A stretch of 64,000 nucleotides of DNA from Staphylococcus schleiferi (GTDB lineage Bacteria; Bacillota; Bacilli; Staphylococcales; Staphylococcaceae). The number at the start of each line of letters is the position of its first letter. Position 1 is the stretch's first letter. Shown here one piece after another: positions 9,962 to 19,516 of the stretch. The notes under the pieces were generated by a model. The model was not told where the DNA came from. It was given only the letters and a program-made list of their open reading frames with translations, and ran no database searches. The stretch lies in NCBI RefSeq assembly GCF_900458895.1, contig NZ_LR962863.1, positions 1,984,001-2,048,000 of the forward strand, in the 5' to 3' direction. The position numbers and the translations under genes are program-made.

Positions 9962-11455
9962 CTATTCACTATCAATTGTTCCGTATTGTGTTTTTAACCA
10001 ATCCACAACAGTTGGAATCATGTAACCTGTTGGTCCTTTAGGCCCTCTATGTGATGCTTTTTCGGTTGTCGCAGGCCCTGCAATATCGAAGTGTAAGTGG
10101 GGTGTTTCACCACTAAAATGTGTCACAAAAGCAGCTGCAAATAAAGCGCCGCCCGGTGAGTTCACATGGTTCGTTATATCAGCAACATCTGAAGATTTTA
10201 ACTTTTTACGTTCAGTTTCAGTAATAGGCAGTTCAAAAACAAGCTCTTCATATCGTTGTGCTGATTGAAGTACTTCTTCTAATGCTTTAGGATCAACGTT
10301 CTTTTTAAATACTGCAGCTTTATCTTCACCTAGAGCTGCAATCGCTGCACCTGTTAAAGTCGCAAAATCTAAAATGATTTGTGGTTGGTATTGATTCACA
10401 AAGAATGTCGCATCCGCTAAAACAAGTCGACCTTCTGCGTCTGTGTTTGGAATTTCAACTGTTTCTCCACTTAACGCAGTAAATACATCATCAGGTTTCA
10501 TTGCATTGTTCGCTACCATATTTTCTGCAGCAGCAATGACTGCGACGATATTGACTTTTAGTTTAAGCTCTTTTGCCGCTTCAATCATCCCAATAACATT
10601 TGCTGCACCACACATGTCAAACTTCATCGTCGGCATTGTTGTACGTGTCTTAATGGTATAACCACCTGAATCATAAGTAATCCCTTTACCGACTAGTGCG
10701 ACCACTCGGTCTGAATTGTCAGGGTCACCATAATATTCTAAAGTGATGACTCTAGGTGGATTAATTGAACCTTTACCGACAGCATGAACTAAACCAAAAC
10801 CTTCTTGTTGAATGGCTTGCTCATCTTTAATGTCGACTTTAACAGCTGAATCTTTAAAGTATTGTTCCACTGTTTCAGCTAAATATTGAGGTGTCATAAT
10901 ATTAGGCGGAATATTACCTAAATCACGTGCTTTATTAATGGCACGTCCTAATTTTTGACCCGCTTCAATTGCTTTCTTTTCATCTTGCAAATACTGATCT
11001 GTAGATGTCATTTTTAAACGAAAAGCGGGTTTCTTATCAGATTTATAATCATCAAATTGATAAATTGATTGCTCGCTTTGTAGACCCATTAAATTAAAAA
11101 CGGTACTAGATTCTAAAGATTTTGATAAAAATGTATTCGCTTTAAGCTCTATTTTAGAGATAGATTTCTTTTGTAAGTATTGGAATAAATTACCCCAAAT
11201 TTTTAAATAATCTTTTTCTTCCATTTGATTGATATTCCCTAATCCAACAGTAATCAAATGGCGTACTTCATTATCAATCGATACCGCAGTTGAAGCAACC
11301 TCACCGCGTTGAGAACTGATAATATGGCTCGCTTTCAAATCACTTAATGCATCATAAAGTGATTGTTCTTGCTTTACTTCATCAAAATATTGATTTAAAT
11401 GTTCTGGGATTCCTGCAACAATAACTGTCGCATGCGCTGTATTTTGTGTTCCCAC
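9962..11455 (-). CDS. pepA: leucyl aminopeptidase, M17 family
   Basis: Cytosolic zinc/manganese aminopeptidase that removes N-terminal residues from peptides. The C-terminal catalytic domain has VGKGITYDSGGY (metal and catalytic Lys), MKFDMCGAANV, and the M17 signature NTDAEGRL. The N-terminal macro-like domain spans about residues 1-170. I place the start at the GTG at 11455 (497 residues) because AAAGGAG is eight bases before it; a TTG at 11473 is possible but has no ribosome site. It sits downstream of ndh with a hairpin between. Confidence 0.88.
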   Translation of the reverse strand: MGTQNTAHATVIVAGIPEHLNQYFDEVKQEQSLYDALSDLKASHIISSQRGEVASTAVSIDNEVRHLITVGLGNINQMEEKDYLKIWGNLFQYLQKKSISKIELKANTFLSKSLESSTVFNLMGLQSEQSIYQFDDYKSDKKPAFRLKMTSTDQYLQDEKKAIEAGQKLGRAINKARDLGNIPPNIMTPQYLAETVEQYFKDSAVKVDIKDEQAIQQEGFGLVHAVGKGSINPPRVITLEYYGDPDNSDRVVALVGKGITYDSGGYTIKTRTTMPTMKFDMCGAANVIGMIEAAKELKLKVNIVAVIAAAENMVANNAMKPDDVFTALSGETVEIPNTDAEGRLVLADATFFVNQYQPQIILDFATLTGAAIAALGEDKAAVFKKNVDPKALEEVLQSAQRYEELVFELPITETERKKLKSSDVADITNHVNSPGGALFAAAFVTHFSGETPHLHFDIAGPATTEKASHRGPKGPTGYMIPTVVDWLKTQYGTIDSE

Positions 11456-11483
11456 TACATTCACTCCTTTCAAGTATGTAAAT

Positions 11484-11537
11484 AGGGGGGCGGAAAAGAA
11501 ATCCTATCATTGATTAAGATTCCTAACTCCCGCCCCC
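11484..11537 (-). terminator. GC-rich hairpin between ndh and pepA
   Basis: GGGGGGCGG at 11485 pairs with CCGCCCCC at 11529-11537 across a 38-base loop. It sits directly before the pepA ribosome site, so it may end the ndh transcript or limit readthrough into pepA. No clear T-tract follows in the reverse direction, so function is uncertain. Confidence 0.4.
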
Positions 11538-11812
11538 ATGTGGCTGACTATTTTAGTCTTTGTATAGGCAAAGGACTTCTGCTCTCATTTGCATATACTT
11601 TTTTTATGCTTCATCAAACAATATATTCATTGTCATTATTCTAAATATAATTGTGTCGTTACCGGTGATGATAAGCTTATGACAACTCAGCAACTTAGCG
11701 CATCACTTAATCAGACTGATGAAAAAATATCTGTGAGCCACTGATACCATGAAAGAGACAGGTAAGTTGTGTTTGTTTTAGCATTTAAACAGTTTCATTT
11801 CAACTCAATCTA
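11538..11812. other. intergenic region without recognised gene
   Basis: This spacer follows the reverse ndh gene. I see no open frame with a ribosome site on either strand and no strong terminator directly after ndh. Confidence 0.5.
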
Positions 11813-13015
11813 TTAAAATTTACCTTTTTTGTATGCTAAGCCGATACCACCTAATTTGAAAACAGCACGTGTATCAATCACGCGTTTTAAGAATGCAGCT
11901 TTTTTACCAGTGATTTCGCGACCAAATACAACACCTACACCATCACGATGACCTAATGAACATACTGTACCACGATCATTGTATACAAATGGCTCAGTAG
12001 ATTCACCTTTTAATATTTTAGCAACGTTTGTTGCCGTTTTTTCACCTTGTTGCATTGCAAGTTGTGCTGTTGTTGGTAATGGACGTTCTTCACCTTCAGG
12101 AATAAATGCAGAAACATCACCAATAACAAAGATATCGTCGTAACCTTCGATTGTTAAATCTTGTTTTGTTACGATGCGACCACGTTTTACACCTTCGAAT
12201 GATTTTTCCATTAAATGGCTACCTCTTACACCTGCAGCCCATACAACTGTATTCGCTTCAAGTTGTTGTTCTTCATCGTTTACTTTTACAACGAATCCTT
12301 TTTCATTCGCTGCTACAATTGGTGTACCAACTTTAAATTCAACGCCACGTTCTTCTAAGTAGCTCACAGCATAGCTAACCAGATCATCAGAGAACATTGG
12401 TAACATTTTTGGTGCGGCTTCAACACAAGTCATTTTAACTTTACTTGGATCTACACCATATTTATTCGCTAATTCTGGAATACGATCAGTTAATTCACCT
12501 AAAAATTCGATACCTGTAAAACCAGCGCCTCCAACAAGGATAGCTAAATCTTTATCGTCTTTAGTTTTTGAAGCGGCATAATTCGCAAATTGGTCTTCAA
12601 TATGGCGAGAAATTTGACGTGAAGTATGCACGTTTTCGATTTGGAAAGCATGTTCTTTCATACCAGAAATGCCAAAAGTTTCTGATTCAAAACCTAATGC
12701 TACGACTAAAATATCATATTCAAAAATACCATGTGTTGTTTCAACTTTTTTTGCATTACGATCAATCTTAGTCACTTCAGCACACACAAAATCAACATGT
12801 TTTTTCAACACGCTTTGAATTGGATATAATGCATCTTCATAGCTAATCGTACCAGCTGAAGCTTCATGTAACCAAGTTGACTCATAGTGGTAGTCATTTT
12901 TATTGATTAATGTGATTTGTGCATCTTGTTCAGATAATTGCTTTTGAAGTTTAGCCACAGTTTGTAAGCCAGCATAACCAGCACCTAAAACGAGTACTTT
13001 TTTGCGTTCTGCCAT
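11813..13015 (-). CDS. ndh: type II NADH:quinone oxidoreductase (NDH-2)
   Basis: A 400-residue peripheral membrane flavoprotein that passes electrons from NADH to menaquinone without pumping protons. It has the N-terminal FAD-binding motif [11 protein letters not shown] (residues 7-17), the second Rossmann fold [14 protein letters not shown] (near 165) and the FAD-closing VIGDVSAF (near 298). The C-terminal amphipathic region binds the membrane. This corresponds by order and sequence to the NDH-2 next to sufA in S. aureus. A second, shorter homologue is at 14345. Confidence 0.93.
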   Translation of the reverse strand: MAERKKVLVLGAGYAGLQTVAKLQKQLSEQDAQITLINKNDYHYESTWLHEASAGTISYEDALYPIQSVLKKHVDFVCAEVTKIDRNAKKVETTHGIFEYDILVVALGFESETFGISGMKEHAFQIENVHTSRQISRHIEDQFANYAASKTKDDKDLAILVGGAGFTGIEFLGELTDRIPELANKYGVDPSKVKMTCVEAAPKMLPMFSDDLVSYAVSYLEERGVEFKVGTPIVAANEKGFVVKVNDEEQQLEANTVVWAAGVRGSHLMEKSFEGVKRGRIVTKQDLTIEGYDDIFVIGDVSAFIPEGEERPLPTTAQLAMQQGEKTATNVAKILKGESTEPFVYNDRGTVCSLGHRDGVGVVFGREITGKKAAFLKRVIDTRAVFKLGGIGLAYKKGKF

Positions 13016-13377
13016 TTGTATTCACCTATTCTTTCATAATATAATCTAATGATTTGTATATACTGTATACCCTCGAAATTTTACAGTATATCAATTGTAA
13101 AAATAATGTCATTAATAAGTGTATAGTTTTTTAGAATTGAATTCAAGTTAATATGTCATAAGATTGTAACAGCTTCCGACTTTGTTGTTTAATATACTTT
13201 TCTATTTTCTCATCTCCAATATGTTTTCGTCAAAAATTCAATTATAAACGATACAAATGGCCTTTTTTAGTATGTATGAGGATTTCATAGTTCCAACTCT
13301 CTAGTTTTCCTATATTAGGTCATAATAATTAACATAACGGTTAGCGAATGTTTCACCAACCGTTAAAAAATGACAAC
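13016..13377. other. AT-rich intergenic region upstream of ndh
   Basis: About 360 bases with no gene. It must contain the ndh promoter, but I found no confident -35/-10 pair. A short inverted repeat AACGGTT/AACCGTT at about 13337-13365 lacks a T-tract in either direction, so it is not called a terminator. Confidence 0.4.
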
Positions 13378-13426
13378 TAAAAAAGTAGGTATTGGGTTTG
13401 TTGAGAAACAAACTCGATACCTACTG
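13378..13426 (-). terminator. terminator of the sufA transcript
   Basis: GTAGGTATTGGGTTTGTT and AACAAACTCGATACCTAC form a near-perfect 18-pair stem with a GAGA loop. On the reverse strand it is followed by a run of T (the A-run at 13378-13384). It stands 30 bases after the stop codon of the A-type carrier gene. Confidence 0.88.
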
Positions 13427-13454
13427 CTTTAATCACATTCTCAAAACTTCCTAA

Positions 13455-13814
13455 TTAACAATCTTCAGGTGTACCTGCGACTTGTGCTGTTCTGAATGAG
13501 CTTCCACAGCCACATGAAGCAATAGCATTCGGATTATCAATTTGGAAGCCACCGCCCATTAATGATTGTTTGAAGTCAATTGTTGTGCCATTTAATATTG
13601 GAGCATCCGCTTTATCCACAAGGACTTTTAGCCCAAAAAATTCTAAAACTTCATCATTTTCGCCTGGTTCTGGTTCAGCAGTCATTCCATATGTGAGGCC
13701 TGTACAGCCACCTCCTTGAACTTTAACTTTTAAATAACCTTCTGGCATATCATTTTGTTCCAACATATCTTTCACTTCATAAGCTGCTGCTTCTGTTAAA
13801 TTTACTGTAGCCAT
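13455..13814 (-). CDS. sufA: A-type Fe-S cluster carrier, SufA/ErpA-like
   Basis: A 119-residue HesB/IscA-family protein that accepts Fe-S clusters and passes them to apo-enzymes. The three ligand cysteines are visible: GGGCTGLTYG (near residue 37) and ASCGCGSSF (near 101 and 103). It lies outside the main suf operon, as the S. aureus SufA gene does. It follows the YuzB-like gene by 13 bases, with AGGGAGG before the ATG, so the two share a transcript ending at the hairpin at 13378. Confidence 0.92.
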   Translation of the reverse strand: MATVNLTEAAAYEVKDMLEQNDMPEGYLKVKVQGGGCTGLTYGMTAEPEPGENDEVLEFFGLKVLVDKADAPILNGTTIDFKQSLMGGGFQIDNPNAIASCGCGSSFRTAQVAGTPEDC

Positions 13815-13827
13815 AGCAAAGCCTCCC

Positions 13828-14064
13828 TTAAAAAATCCATGTTTCTTCTATGTGTGCGTATATATTCTGTAATAAATCATCAGGTGTGTCACCCTCTACC
13901 ATATCTCCATTGACGAGCGCATAAAGACCAGAAGAACAAATGCCGCAATTTTGTAAACATCCATAATCAAGAACGTCAACATTCGGATCATTCTCTAACG
14001 TTTGATACACTGATTCTGAGCCTCTTGCCATATTGGAAATACAGAATTCGACAATCGGATTCAT
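13828..14064 (-). CDS. YuzB-like Cys-motif protein (UPF0349 family)
   Basis: A 78-residue protein with the pattern [10 protein letters not shown], then [17 protein letters not shown], which resembles a thioredoxin-like ferredoxin fold with a CxxxCxxC cluster. The family has no proven function. The ATG at 14064 is preceded by AGAGGGTG at good spacing; a longer upstream frame is unlikely. It is the first gene of a two-gene transcript with sufA, which suggests a role in Fe-S metabolism or redox, as inference only. Confidence 0.82.
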   Translation of the reverse strand: MNPIVEFCISNMARGSESVYQTLENDPNVDVLDYGCLQNCGICSSGLYALVNGDMVEGDTPDDLLQNIYAHIEETWIF

Positions 14065-14211
14065 TTTACACCCTCTTCTATTTTTTAGTGATGCCATTAT
14101 AACAAACTTTAACCTTTTCTTCTATGGAGTCGCTCACCTTCCACATCCTGTTTCTATTGAATACAATCAATATATAATTGAAATTTTACAATTATTTTAC
14201 TTTGAGTATGT

Positions 14212-14240
14212 TTGTATGGTTTTCGAAAAAAAGATATAAT
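14212..14240 (+). promoter_or_regulatory. sigma-A promoter of the second NDH-2 gene
   Basis: TTGTAT and a perfect TATAAT are separated by 17 bases. About 100 bases of leader follow before the ATG at 14345; I see no known riboswitch in it. Confidence 0.55.
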
Positions 14241-14344
14241 TAGTATTAAGAAATTAGGATTTTATGCAACTATCCGCATTGATCATAAGGGGTAAATGTT
14301 TAATGTGTGAATAGTAAATTTCATCTCTAAAGGGGTATTCAAAA

Positions 14345-15409
14345 ATGAAGAATTTAGTTTTGTTAGGTGGCGGTTACGGCAATATGCGTATTATGTCTAA
14401 AATTCTACCTGATGCGCTTCCAGAAGATTATCATATTACGTTAATCGACCGCATGCCTTACCATGGACTTAAAACCGAGTTCTATGCATTAGCAGCTGGC
14501 TCAAAGTCTGACAAAGAAGTACGTGTTAATTTTCCACATCACGACAGAACCAATACAGTCTATGGTGAAATTACAGATATCGATTTAGATAATCAAATTA
14601 TTTCAGTAGGACAAAACAAGGTGGATTATGATGAACTTGTCATTGGCTTAGGTTGTGAAGACAAGTATCATAATGTGCCAGGGGCTAAAGCTTATACTTA
14701 TAGTATTCAAACACTGCAAAAAGCTAGAAAAACATACCACGATATTAGTGAACTCCCTTCTAACGCTCAAGTGGGTATTGTCGGTGCGGGACTAAGTGGC
14801 ATTGAGTTGGCAAGTGCATTGAGAGAAAGTCGTAGCGATTTAAAAATTTATTTATACGATCGTGGCGAACGCATCCTTAATCAATTTCCAGAAAAACTAA
14901 GTAATTATGTTAAAAAATGGTTTGAAGAGAACGATGTTACAGTCGTCCCTAATTCAGATATTGTTAAAGTTGAACCGGGCATCCTTTACAATAAAGAAAC
15001 TGAAAACAAACATGACTTAATTGTTTGGACAGCTGGCATACAACCTGTTGAAATCGTAAGGAATTTACCAGTTGACCTCAGCCGTAGTAATCGCGTTATG
15101 GTCAATCAGTATCATCAAATTCCAACATATCCAAACGTTTATGTTGTTGGAGATTGCGCAAATCTACCGCACGCTCCGAGCGCTCAACTTGCTGAAGTAC
15201 AAGCAGACCAAATTGCGATGGTCTTAAAAACACAATGGGCTGGCAAACCGTTACCTAAACAGATGCCAGAAATTAAAATCCCGGGCTTTTTAGGTTCATT
15301 AGGAGAGAAAAAAGGCTTTGCTTACTTGATGGATACAACTGTCACTGGCCGACTTGCATCCATATTAAAATCCGGTGTGCTATGGTTGTATAAACACCAT
15401 AATGGTTAA
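14345..15409 (+). CDS. short type II NADH dehydrogenase-like flavoprotein
   Basis: A 354-residue pyridine nucleotide-disulfide family protein. It has LLGGGYGNMRIM (FAD-binding, residues 5-16), GIVGAGLSGIELAS (NAD-binding, near 145) and VYVVGDCANLPH (FAD-closing, near 268). It is shorter than the NDH-2 at 11813 and belongs to the second NDH-2 type found in staphylococci (in S. aureus I recall it as NdhF). It probably also reduces menaquinone with NADH. AAAGGGG precedes the ATG. A hairpin at 15449 ends the gene. Confidence 0.82.
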   Translation: MKNLVLLGGGYGNMRIMSKILPDALPEDYHITLIDRMPYHGLKTEFYALAAGSKSDKEVRVNFPHHDRTNTVYGEITDIDLDNQIISVGQNKVDYDELVIGLGCEDKYHNVPGAKAYTYSIQTLQKARKTYHDISELPSNAQVGIVGAGLSGIELASALRESRSDLKIYLYDRGERILNQFPEKLSNYVKKWFEENDVTVVPNSDIVKVEPGILYNKETENKHDLIVWTAGIQPVEIVRNLPVDLSRSNRVMVNQYHQIPTYPNVYVVGDCANLPHAPSAQLAEVQADQIAMVLKTQWAGKPLPKQMPEIKIPGFLGSLGEKKGFAYLMDTTVTGRLASILKSGVLWLYKHHNG

Positions 15410-15448
15410 TCCTCAACGCTTTTTCTATACATGTAACATAACTAAAAT

Positions 15449-15490
15449 GAAGCGGTACAAACGTCGAACTTTTGACGCTGTACCGCTTAA
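15449..15490 (+). terminator. hairpin after the second NDH-2 gene
   Basis: AAGCGGTACAAACGTC ... GACGCTGTACCGCTT is a stem of about 15 pairs, followed by AAATATTTA. The lack of a clean T-tract lowers confidence. Confidence 0.6.
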
Positions 15491-15621
15491 ATATTTAGAA
15501 ATAGGCTAACATTTATTCCCCATTCAATCCATTGTATGTGTCACCATAAACAGGCAAACTTCACTTATCACCCTACCACAACATGTCAATTTTAATTTCT
15601 AACGCTTCGTTGACGCTTTTT

Positions 15622-15951
15622 TTATTCTGCAGTGACATCAAAATGTTGTTCGACAAAACGTTTAATCGGTTTAAGCTGAATATATCCGTCAGCTACGTAT
15701 TCATCGTTCATTGTTACAAGAGGATAAAACAATTCGTCTTCTTGAATTTGTTCAATGAACTGCACATCATGATCTGTTAGGTTTTCAGTTGTTTTTTCAA
15801 TATCAATATAAGTATATTCAAAATCAATATCTGGATATTTCCTAGGTAATAATGTTTTCAACCAATCATACGTGTTTTCAGAACTTGGTGCATTCACACA
15901 ACTTGCACAAATAACATCCGCGCCATAGACAACCACACTCACTTTTCTCAT
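15622..15951 (-). CDS. YuzD-like thioredoxin-fold protein (DUF1462)
   Basis: A 109-residue protein with DVICASCVNAPSSENTYDWL near residues 12-31: a CxxC in a thioredoxin-like fold. DUF1462 has no proven function. It faces nfu divergently with about 100 bases between, an arrangement kept in Bacillales, which suggests a link to Fe-S or redox chemistry. A ribosome site GGGGGC lies before the ATG. Confidence 0.82.
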   Translation of the reverse strand: MRKVSVVVYGADVICASCVNAPSSENTYDWLKTLLPRKYPDIDFEYTYIDIEKTTENLTDHDVQFIEQIQEDELFYPLVTMNDEYVADGYIQLKPIKRFVEQHFDVTAE

Positions 15952-16052
15952 GTATGCCCCCTAATTGATTCAATAGATTTTTTGTTCTACTTCTATTATA
16001 ATAAAAAAATAAGCTCAAATAGAACCATTTAACTTGAAAGGAGGCATTATCC

Positions 16053-16295
16053 ATGCCAACTGAAAATGCGACAATGTACGATCAAGTTGCAGAAGTGATT
16101 GAAAAACTACGTCCACTCTTATTACGTGACGGGGGGGACTGTGAACTTGTCGACGTTGAAGATGGTATCGTAAAACTTCAATTACTCGGTGCATGTGGGA
16201 CTTGCCCAAGTAGTACCATCACACTAAAAGCTGGAATCGAGCGTGCTTTAATAGAAGAAGTACCTGGTGTTGTAGAGGTAGAACAAGTATTCTAA
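16053..16295 (+). CDS. nfu: NifU C-terminal-like Fe-S carrier, Nfu
   Basis: An 80-residue single-domain Nfu scaffold that carries a [4Fe-4S] cluster between two subunits. The ligand motif is GACGTCPSS (residues about 49-57), and DGGDCELV is the conserved early block. A strong AAAGGAGG precedes the ATG. It is one of several Fe-S delivery proteins in this window (SufA, SufU, SufBCD), and works downstream of SufBCD. Confidence 0.93.
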   Translation: MPTENATMYDQVAEVIEKLRPLLLRDGGDCELVDVEDGIVKLQLLGACGTCPSSTITLKAGIERALIEEVPGVVEVEQVF

Positions 16296-16349
16296 TCATA
16301 AACTCAATATAGAATTAGATTGTTAACGGGATATAAAAGGAAACAGAGA

Positions 16350-16426
16350 CTGGGGATAGCAATCCCAAAATAAATAGCGCTAAGATGATTTTCTTAATAG
16401 AAAATTACCTTAGCGCTACTTTTTTA
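16350..16426 (+). repeat. dispersed repeat with terminator, copy A
   Basis: The element reads CTGGGGATAGCAATCCC, AAAATAAAT, then a hairpin AGCGCTAAG/CTTAGCGCT with an inner TGATTTTC stem, followed by TTTTTTAT. The same array, with few changes, occurs reversed at 19283-19365. It ends nfu transcription and is probably a dispersed intergenic repeat. Confidence 0.7.
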
Positions 16427-16633
16427 TAATAAAACTTCGTATGGTATGACTTTGTTTATGCATGCCATGACGCACTATTATAGTTACAATAAATGACTTC
16501 TATATCATTTAGTTCATAACGACAAAAACTAAATGAATGATGAATTGACTCATCCACATCCATTTTAATATTTAAAAGATATATCAAAATGGATAAGTTT
16601 TTCGTGCTTAACTTCTTCAAAGGCACTTTAAAA

Positions 16634-17605
16634 TTAATGTGTATTCGTGACAACCTGATTACGCGCTAAATAACCTTGAATGACATCTTCAATATTTAAA
16701 ATACAGGTTTGAATCATTTGATCTCTTGTTAACACTGACGCACTACCAATATGAGGTGTCACAATCACATTTGGATATTTTAATAGTGGATGATCTGTAG
16801 GAATTGGTTCATCACGTACCACATCCAATCCACAACCCGCAATCTCACCATTTTCTATTGCTTCCACTAAATCTTCTTCAACGACTAAGTCTCCGCGACC
16901 GATATTTATGAAAATGGCATCATTTCGCATTTTTTTAAACACTTCTTTATTAAACGTATTTTGCGTTTCAGGCGTAGAAGGTGCTGTACAAATGACGAAA
17001 TCACTTTCTTTAATTAATGTATCAAATGAGGTGTAAAAAGCACCCAGTTCATGTTCCGCTTTCATATTTCTTGAGCGATTATGATATAAAATATCCGCAT
17101 TAAAGCCTTTAAGTCTTCTCGCAAAGGCACGCCCAATTTCGCCCATGCCGAAAATACCTACTTTCGATTGATAAATATCTTTTCCTGCAAGCAAGTATGG
17201 ACCCCAACTTTCCCATTGTCCCTGTTGCACATATTTTTCTGCTTCGACAATTCGTCTTGAAGTGGCCATCATTAAAGCGAAGCCTAGTTCAGCAGTCGTT
17301 TCAGTTAAAACACCTGGTGTATTAGCAACCTGCACATGATTTTGTTCAGCTGTTTGAAGATCAATGTTGTCATAACCGACAGCCATATTCGCGACAACCT
17401 TTAATTGTGGCGCTGCTTCAAAAAGCACCGCATCGATACGTTCACTTAATGTTACGAGTAATGCTGTTTTATCTCTCGCCGCTTCCAAAAACTGTTCGCG
17501 AGGCATAGGTGTTAGTTCATGATCCCACATCTCAACTTCACCTAATCCTTCTAATCGTTCTAAAAACTTTTGAGGAATACGTCTTGTGACTAAAATTTTC
17601 TCCAT
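16634..17605 (-). CDS. D-isomer specific 2-hydroxyacid dehydrogenase (glyoxylate/hydroxypyruvate reductase-like)
   Basis: A 323-residue NAD(P)-dependent enzyme. It shows the Rossmann motif GIFGMGEIGRAFARRL (near residue 150), the catalytic Arg in NIGRGDLVVEEDL (near 235), Glu in DVVRDEP and His in TPHIGSAS (near 284). Reduction of glyoxylate or hydroxypyruvate is the usual activity of this branch. It begins seven bases after the NagD-like stop codon, so both belong to one operon with the HepT-like gene upstream. Confidence 0.86.
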   Translation of the reverse strand: MEKILVTRRIPQKFLERLEGLGEVEMWDHELTPMPREQFLEAARDKTALLVTLSERIDAVLFEAAPQLKVVANMAVGYDNIDLQTAEQNHVQVANTPGVLTETTAELGFALMMATSRRIVEAEKYVQQGQWESWGPYLLAGKDIYQSKVGIFGMGEIGRAFARRLKGFNADILYHNRSRNMKAEHELGAFYTSFDTLIKESDFVICTAPSTPETQNTFNKEVFKKMRNDAIFINIGRGDLVVEEDLVEAIENGEIAGCGLDVVRDEPIPTDHPLLKYPNVIVTPHIGSASVLTRDQMIQTCILNIEDVIQGYLARNQVVTNTH

Positions 17606-17611
17606 GAATAA

Positions 17612-18397
17612 TCACTCGCTTTTTATAAGATTTTCACGCAATTCATTTAAATCTTTTACACTATATGTAGGCGGTGTTTCTCGATTCATTGCCTCTTCTT
17701 TTGAAGTTACACCTGTTTGGACGTGAATGGTATCCATTCCTACATGAATGCCTGACATAATGTCTGTATCATAAAGATCGCCTATCATGGCCACTTCACT
17801 TTTATCTAATTGCAACATTTCAAGTGCTTTTTCCATTATAGGTGTTTCAGGTTTCCCAATGAAAATGGGTGTCTGCTTAGAAGATACAGTCACTACACTT
17901 GTAATCGAACCATTCCCCGGCAAAAAGCCTTGTTCTTTAGGGATAGACGGATCTGGGTTGGTTGAAATGAATGTCGCCCCATTTTGAACAGCTAATGTCG
18001 CTTTTGTTAATTTTTCATAATTGACCGCTTCATCTAAACCGATTACCACATAGTCCACATGAATATCATCTTTCAATTGAAGTCCGCTCTCCTCTAAAGC
18101 TGTTGCTAAGCCTGTTCCACCTAGCATATATACTGTAGCGCCTGGGTGTTCTCCACTAATATAATCCGCAGTCGCCATTGCAGAGGTCACAACTTCTTCT
18201 GGTTGAGCTGAAATGTCAAAACTCGCTAACTTATCGACAACATCTACGGGTGCTTTTGTAGAATTATTCGTCACATAAATATGCGGAATATCATTTTGAT
18301 TCAAATAATCAATAAATTCCGCAGCACCTTCAATTTTTTGGCTGCCTTTATACATTGTTCCGTCTAAGTCGATTAAATAGCCTTTATAAGCTTTCAT
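17612..18397 (-). CDS. HAD-superfamily phosphatase, NagD/IIA type
   Basis: A 261-residue cytosolic phosphatase. It has [10 protein letters not shown] (catalytic Asp pair near residues 11-13), VTNNST, and [11 protein letters not shown] (Mg-binding Asp residues near 207-212). NagD-type enzymes dephosphorylate nucleotides or phosphoglycolate-like damage products; the substrate here is unknown. Its ATG directly follows the TGA of the upstream HepT-like gene. Confidence 0.87.
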   Translation of the reverse strand: MKAYKGYLIDLDGTMYKGSQKIEGAAEFIDYLNQNDIPHIYVTNNSTKAPVDVVDKLASFDISAQPEEVVTSAMATADYISGEHPGATVYMLGGTGLATALEESGLQLKDDIHVDYVVIGLDEAVNYEKLTKATLAVQNGATFISTNPDPSIPKEQGFLPGNGSITSVVTVSSKQTPIFIGKPETPIMEKALEMLQLDKSEVAMIGDLYDTDIMSGIHVGMDTIHVQTGVTSKEEAMNRETPPTYSVKDLNELRENLIKSE

Positions 18398-18832
18398 TCA
18401 CGCTTTCTCTCCTTTACCAAATGCTGTCACTGGTACATTTTCATTTTCTAAAAACTGGACAATTTCTTTAATAAATTGTTGATAGTACGGCACGGCTTTA
18501 TCAAATAAAGGTACTAATTGTGTCGCATCTAGCTTGTCATAATAATGAACAAACTGACGTCTCACATCAATCGTTTCATGTAAGATATTTTGAGTCTCTT
18601 TAGAAATTGCACCTTCAAGTTCCAAAATATCAATCACATCTTTGTAATTTCCAGGGTCTCTTAATATAAAGCCATCAATAATCATATTGCCGATGTCAAC
18701 AGATGACTCGATCAACATTTGTGCCACACGCTCAAATGCGTATGAATTGGATTTTACTTCTGGATAATCTTGGGTTAATTGGTCTAAATATTTGAGTTTA
18801 GTTTCTAATTGTGTTTTGTCAACGAAATACAC
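18398..18832 (-). CDS. DUF86/HepT-like helical protein
   Basis: A 144-residue all-helical protein with the RxxxxHxY pattern DVRRQFVHYYDKL (near residues 97-109), as in HepT RNases/toxins and in YutE-type DUF86 proteins. There is no neighbouring MNT nucleotidyltransferase, so it is probably not a toxin-antitoxin pair but the single-gene YutE type. I use the GTG at 18832 because AGGGGTGA precedes it at seven bases; the upstream extension has no ribosome site. First gene of an operon with nagD and the hydroxyacid dehydrogenase. Confidence 0.8.
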   Translation of the reverse strand: MYFVDKTQLETKLKYLDQLTQDYPEVKSNSYAFERVAQMLIESSVDIGNMIIDGFILRDPGNYKDVIDILELEGAISKETQNILHETIDVRRQFVHYYDKLDATQLVPLFDKAVPYYQQFIKEIVQFLENENVPVTAFGKGEKA

Positions 18833-18932
18833 TTTTATGTCACCCCTATTCTTCTCTATCATATCACAATTTTGCATGCAACTTCATTTATCGCTATACT
18901 TGGCATAGTATGATTTTAAAGGAGTATACAAG

Positions 18933-19199
18933 ATGATAGATATGTTTTTATATGATGATGTTGAGCCTTCTCAGATTAGATTCGTTGGCTTTGTCGGCGA
19001 ACATAGCCGCTATGATCTCGTGTTGATTCAAACAGATCGTCATTATGGGAAAACTTTGGTGTTAAATACACAGACAAATAAGTTTGGCATTATTGGAACT
19101 GATGATTTAGAAGAGGAAGGTTACATTTCCTATATATTAGGTGTCAGTGATGAAGAAGCAGACGAAATTACTGCTTATTTAAATGAAGTGATTCAATAA
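18933..19199 (+). CDS. DUF3055 protein
   Basis: An 88-residue acidic protein, family DUF3055 of Bacillales (YutH/YutD neighbourhood). It has DDVEPSQIRFVGFVGEHSRYDL at the start and DEEADEITAYLNEVI at the end. Function is unknown. AAAGGAG lies before the ATG. It is transcribed alone, divergently from the HepT-like gene. Confidence 0.78.
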   Translation: MIDMFLYDDVEPSQIRFVGFVGEHSRYDLVLIQTDRHYGKTLVLNTQTNKFGIIGTDDLEEEGYISYILGVSDEEADEITAYLNEVIQ

Positions 19200-19282
19200 A
19201 ATCCATCGGTCTTTTAGATTTCGTCGTTATGAATTAAATGATACGAAAGTAATTTATTTTTAACTGTAATAGTAAGAAACAA

Positions 19283-19365
19283 GGAAGCGCCCAGACGATT
19301 TTCTATTAAAAATCATCTGAGCGCTATTTATTTTGGGATTTCTGTCCCAACCTCCCTTTTTGTAT
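19283..19365. repeat. dispersed repeat with hairpin, copy B
   Basis: Read on the reverse strand this is TTGGGACAGAAATCCC, AAAATAAAT, AGCGCTCAGATGATTTTT, AATAGAAAAT and the closing arm GTCTGGGCGCTT, the same order as copy A at 16350. It acts as a hairpin after DUF3055 and before yutD. The rest of 19200-19516 has no gene. Confidence 0.7.
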
Positions 19366-19516
19366 ACAGGCTAAAATTTCGCCTCACCTGATAAGGGATG
19401 ACTCAAGTTGGGCATAGTTTTTACCAAAACATACACAACCAAGCCTAAACATCTTCTGACCTTTGCGTGTCTATCCGCTTATCTCTCTATTTTTACACGC
19501 TAATCATAAAATGGTA

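Noticed and set aside
13331..13368. Inverted repeat AACGGTT/AACCGTT
   Set aside because: There is no T-run on the proper side in either direction, and the stronger hairpin at 13378 already ends sufA.
16456..16653. 65-codon reverse frame overlapping the hydroxyacid dehydrogenase end
   Set aside because: It has no ribosome site, overlaps a well-supported gene and has an AT-driven composition.
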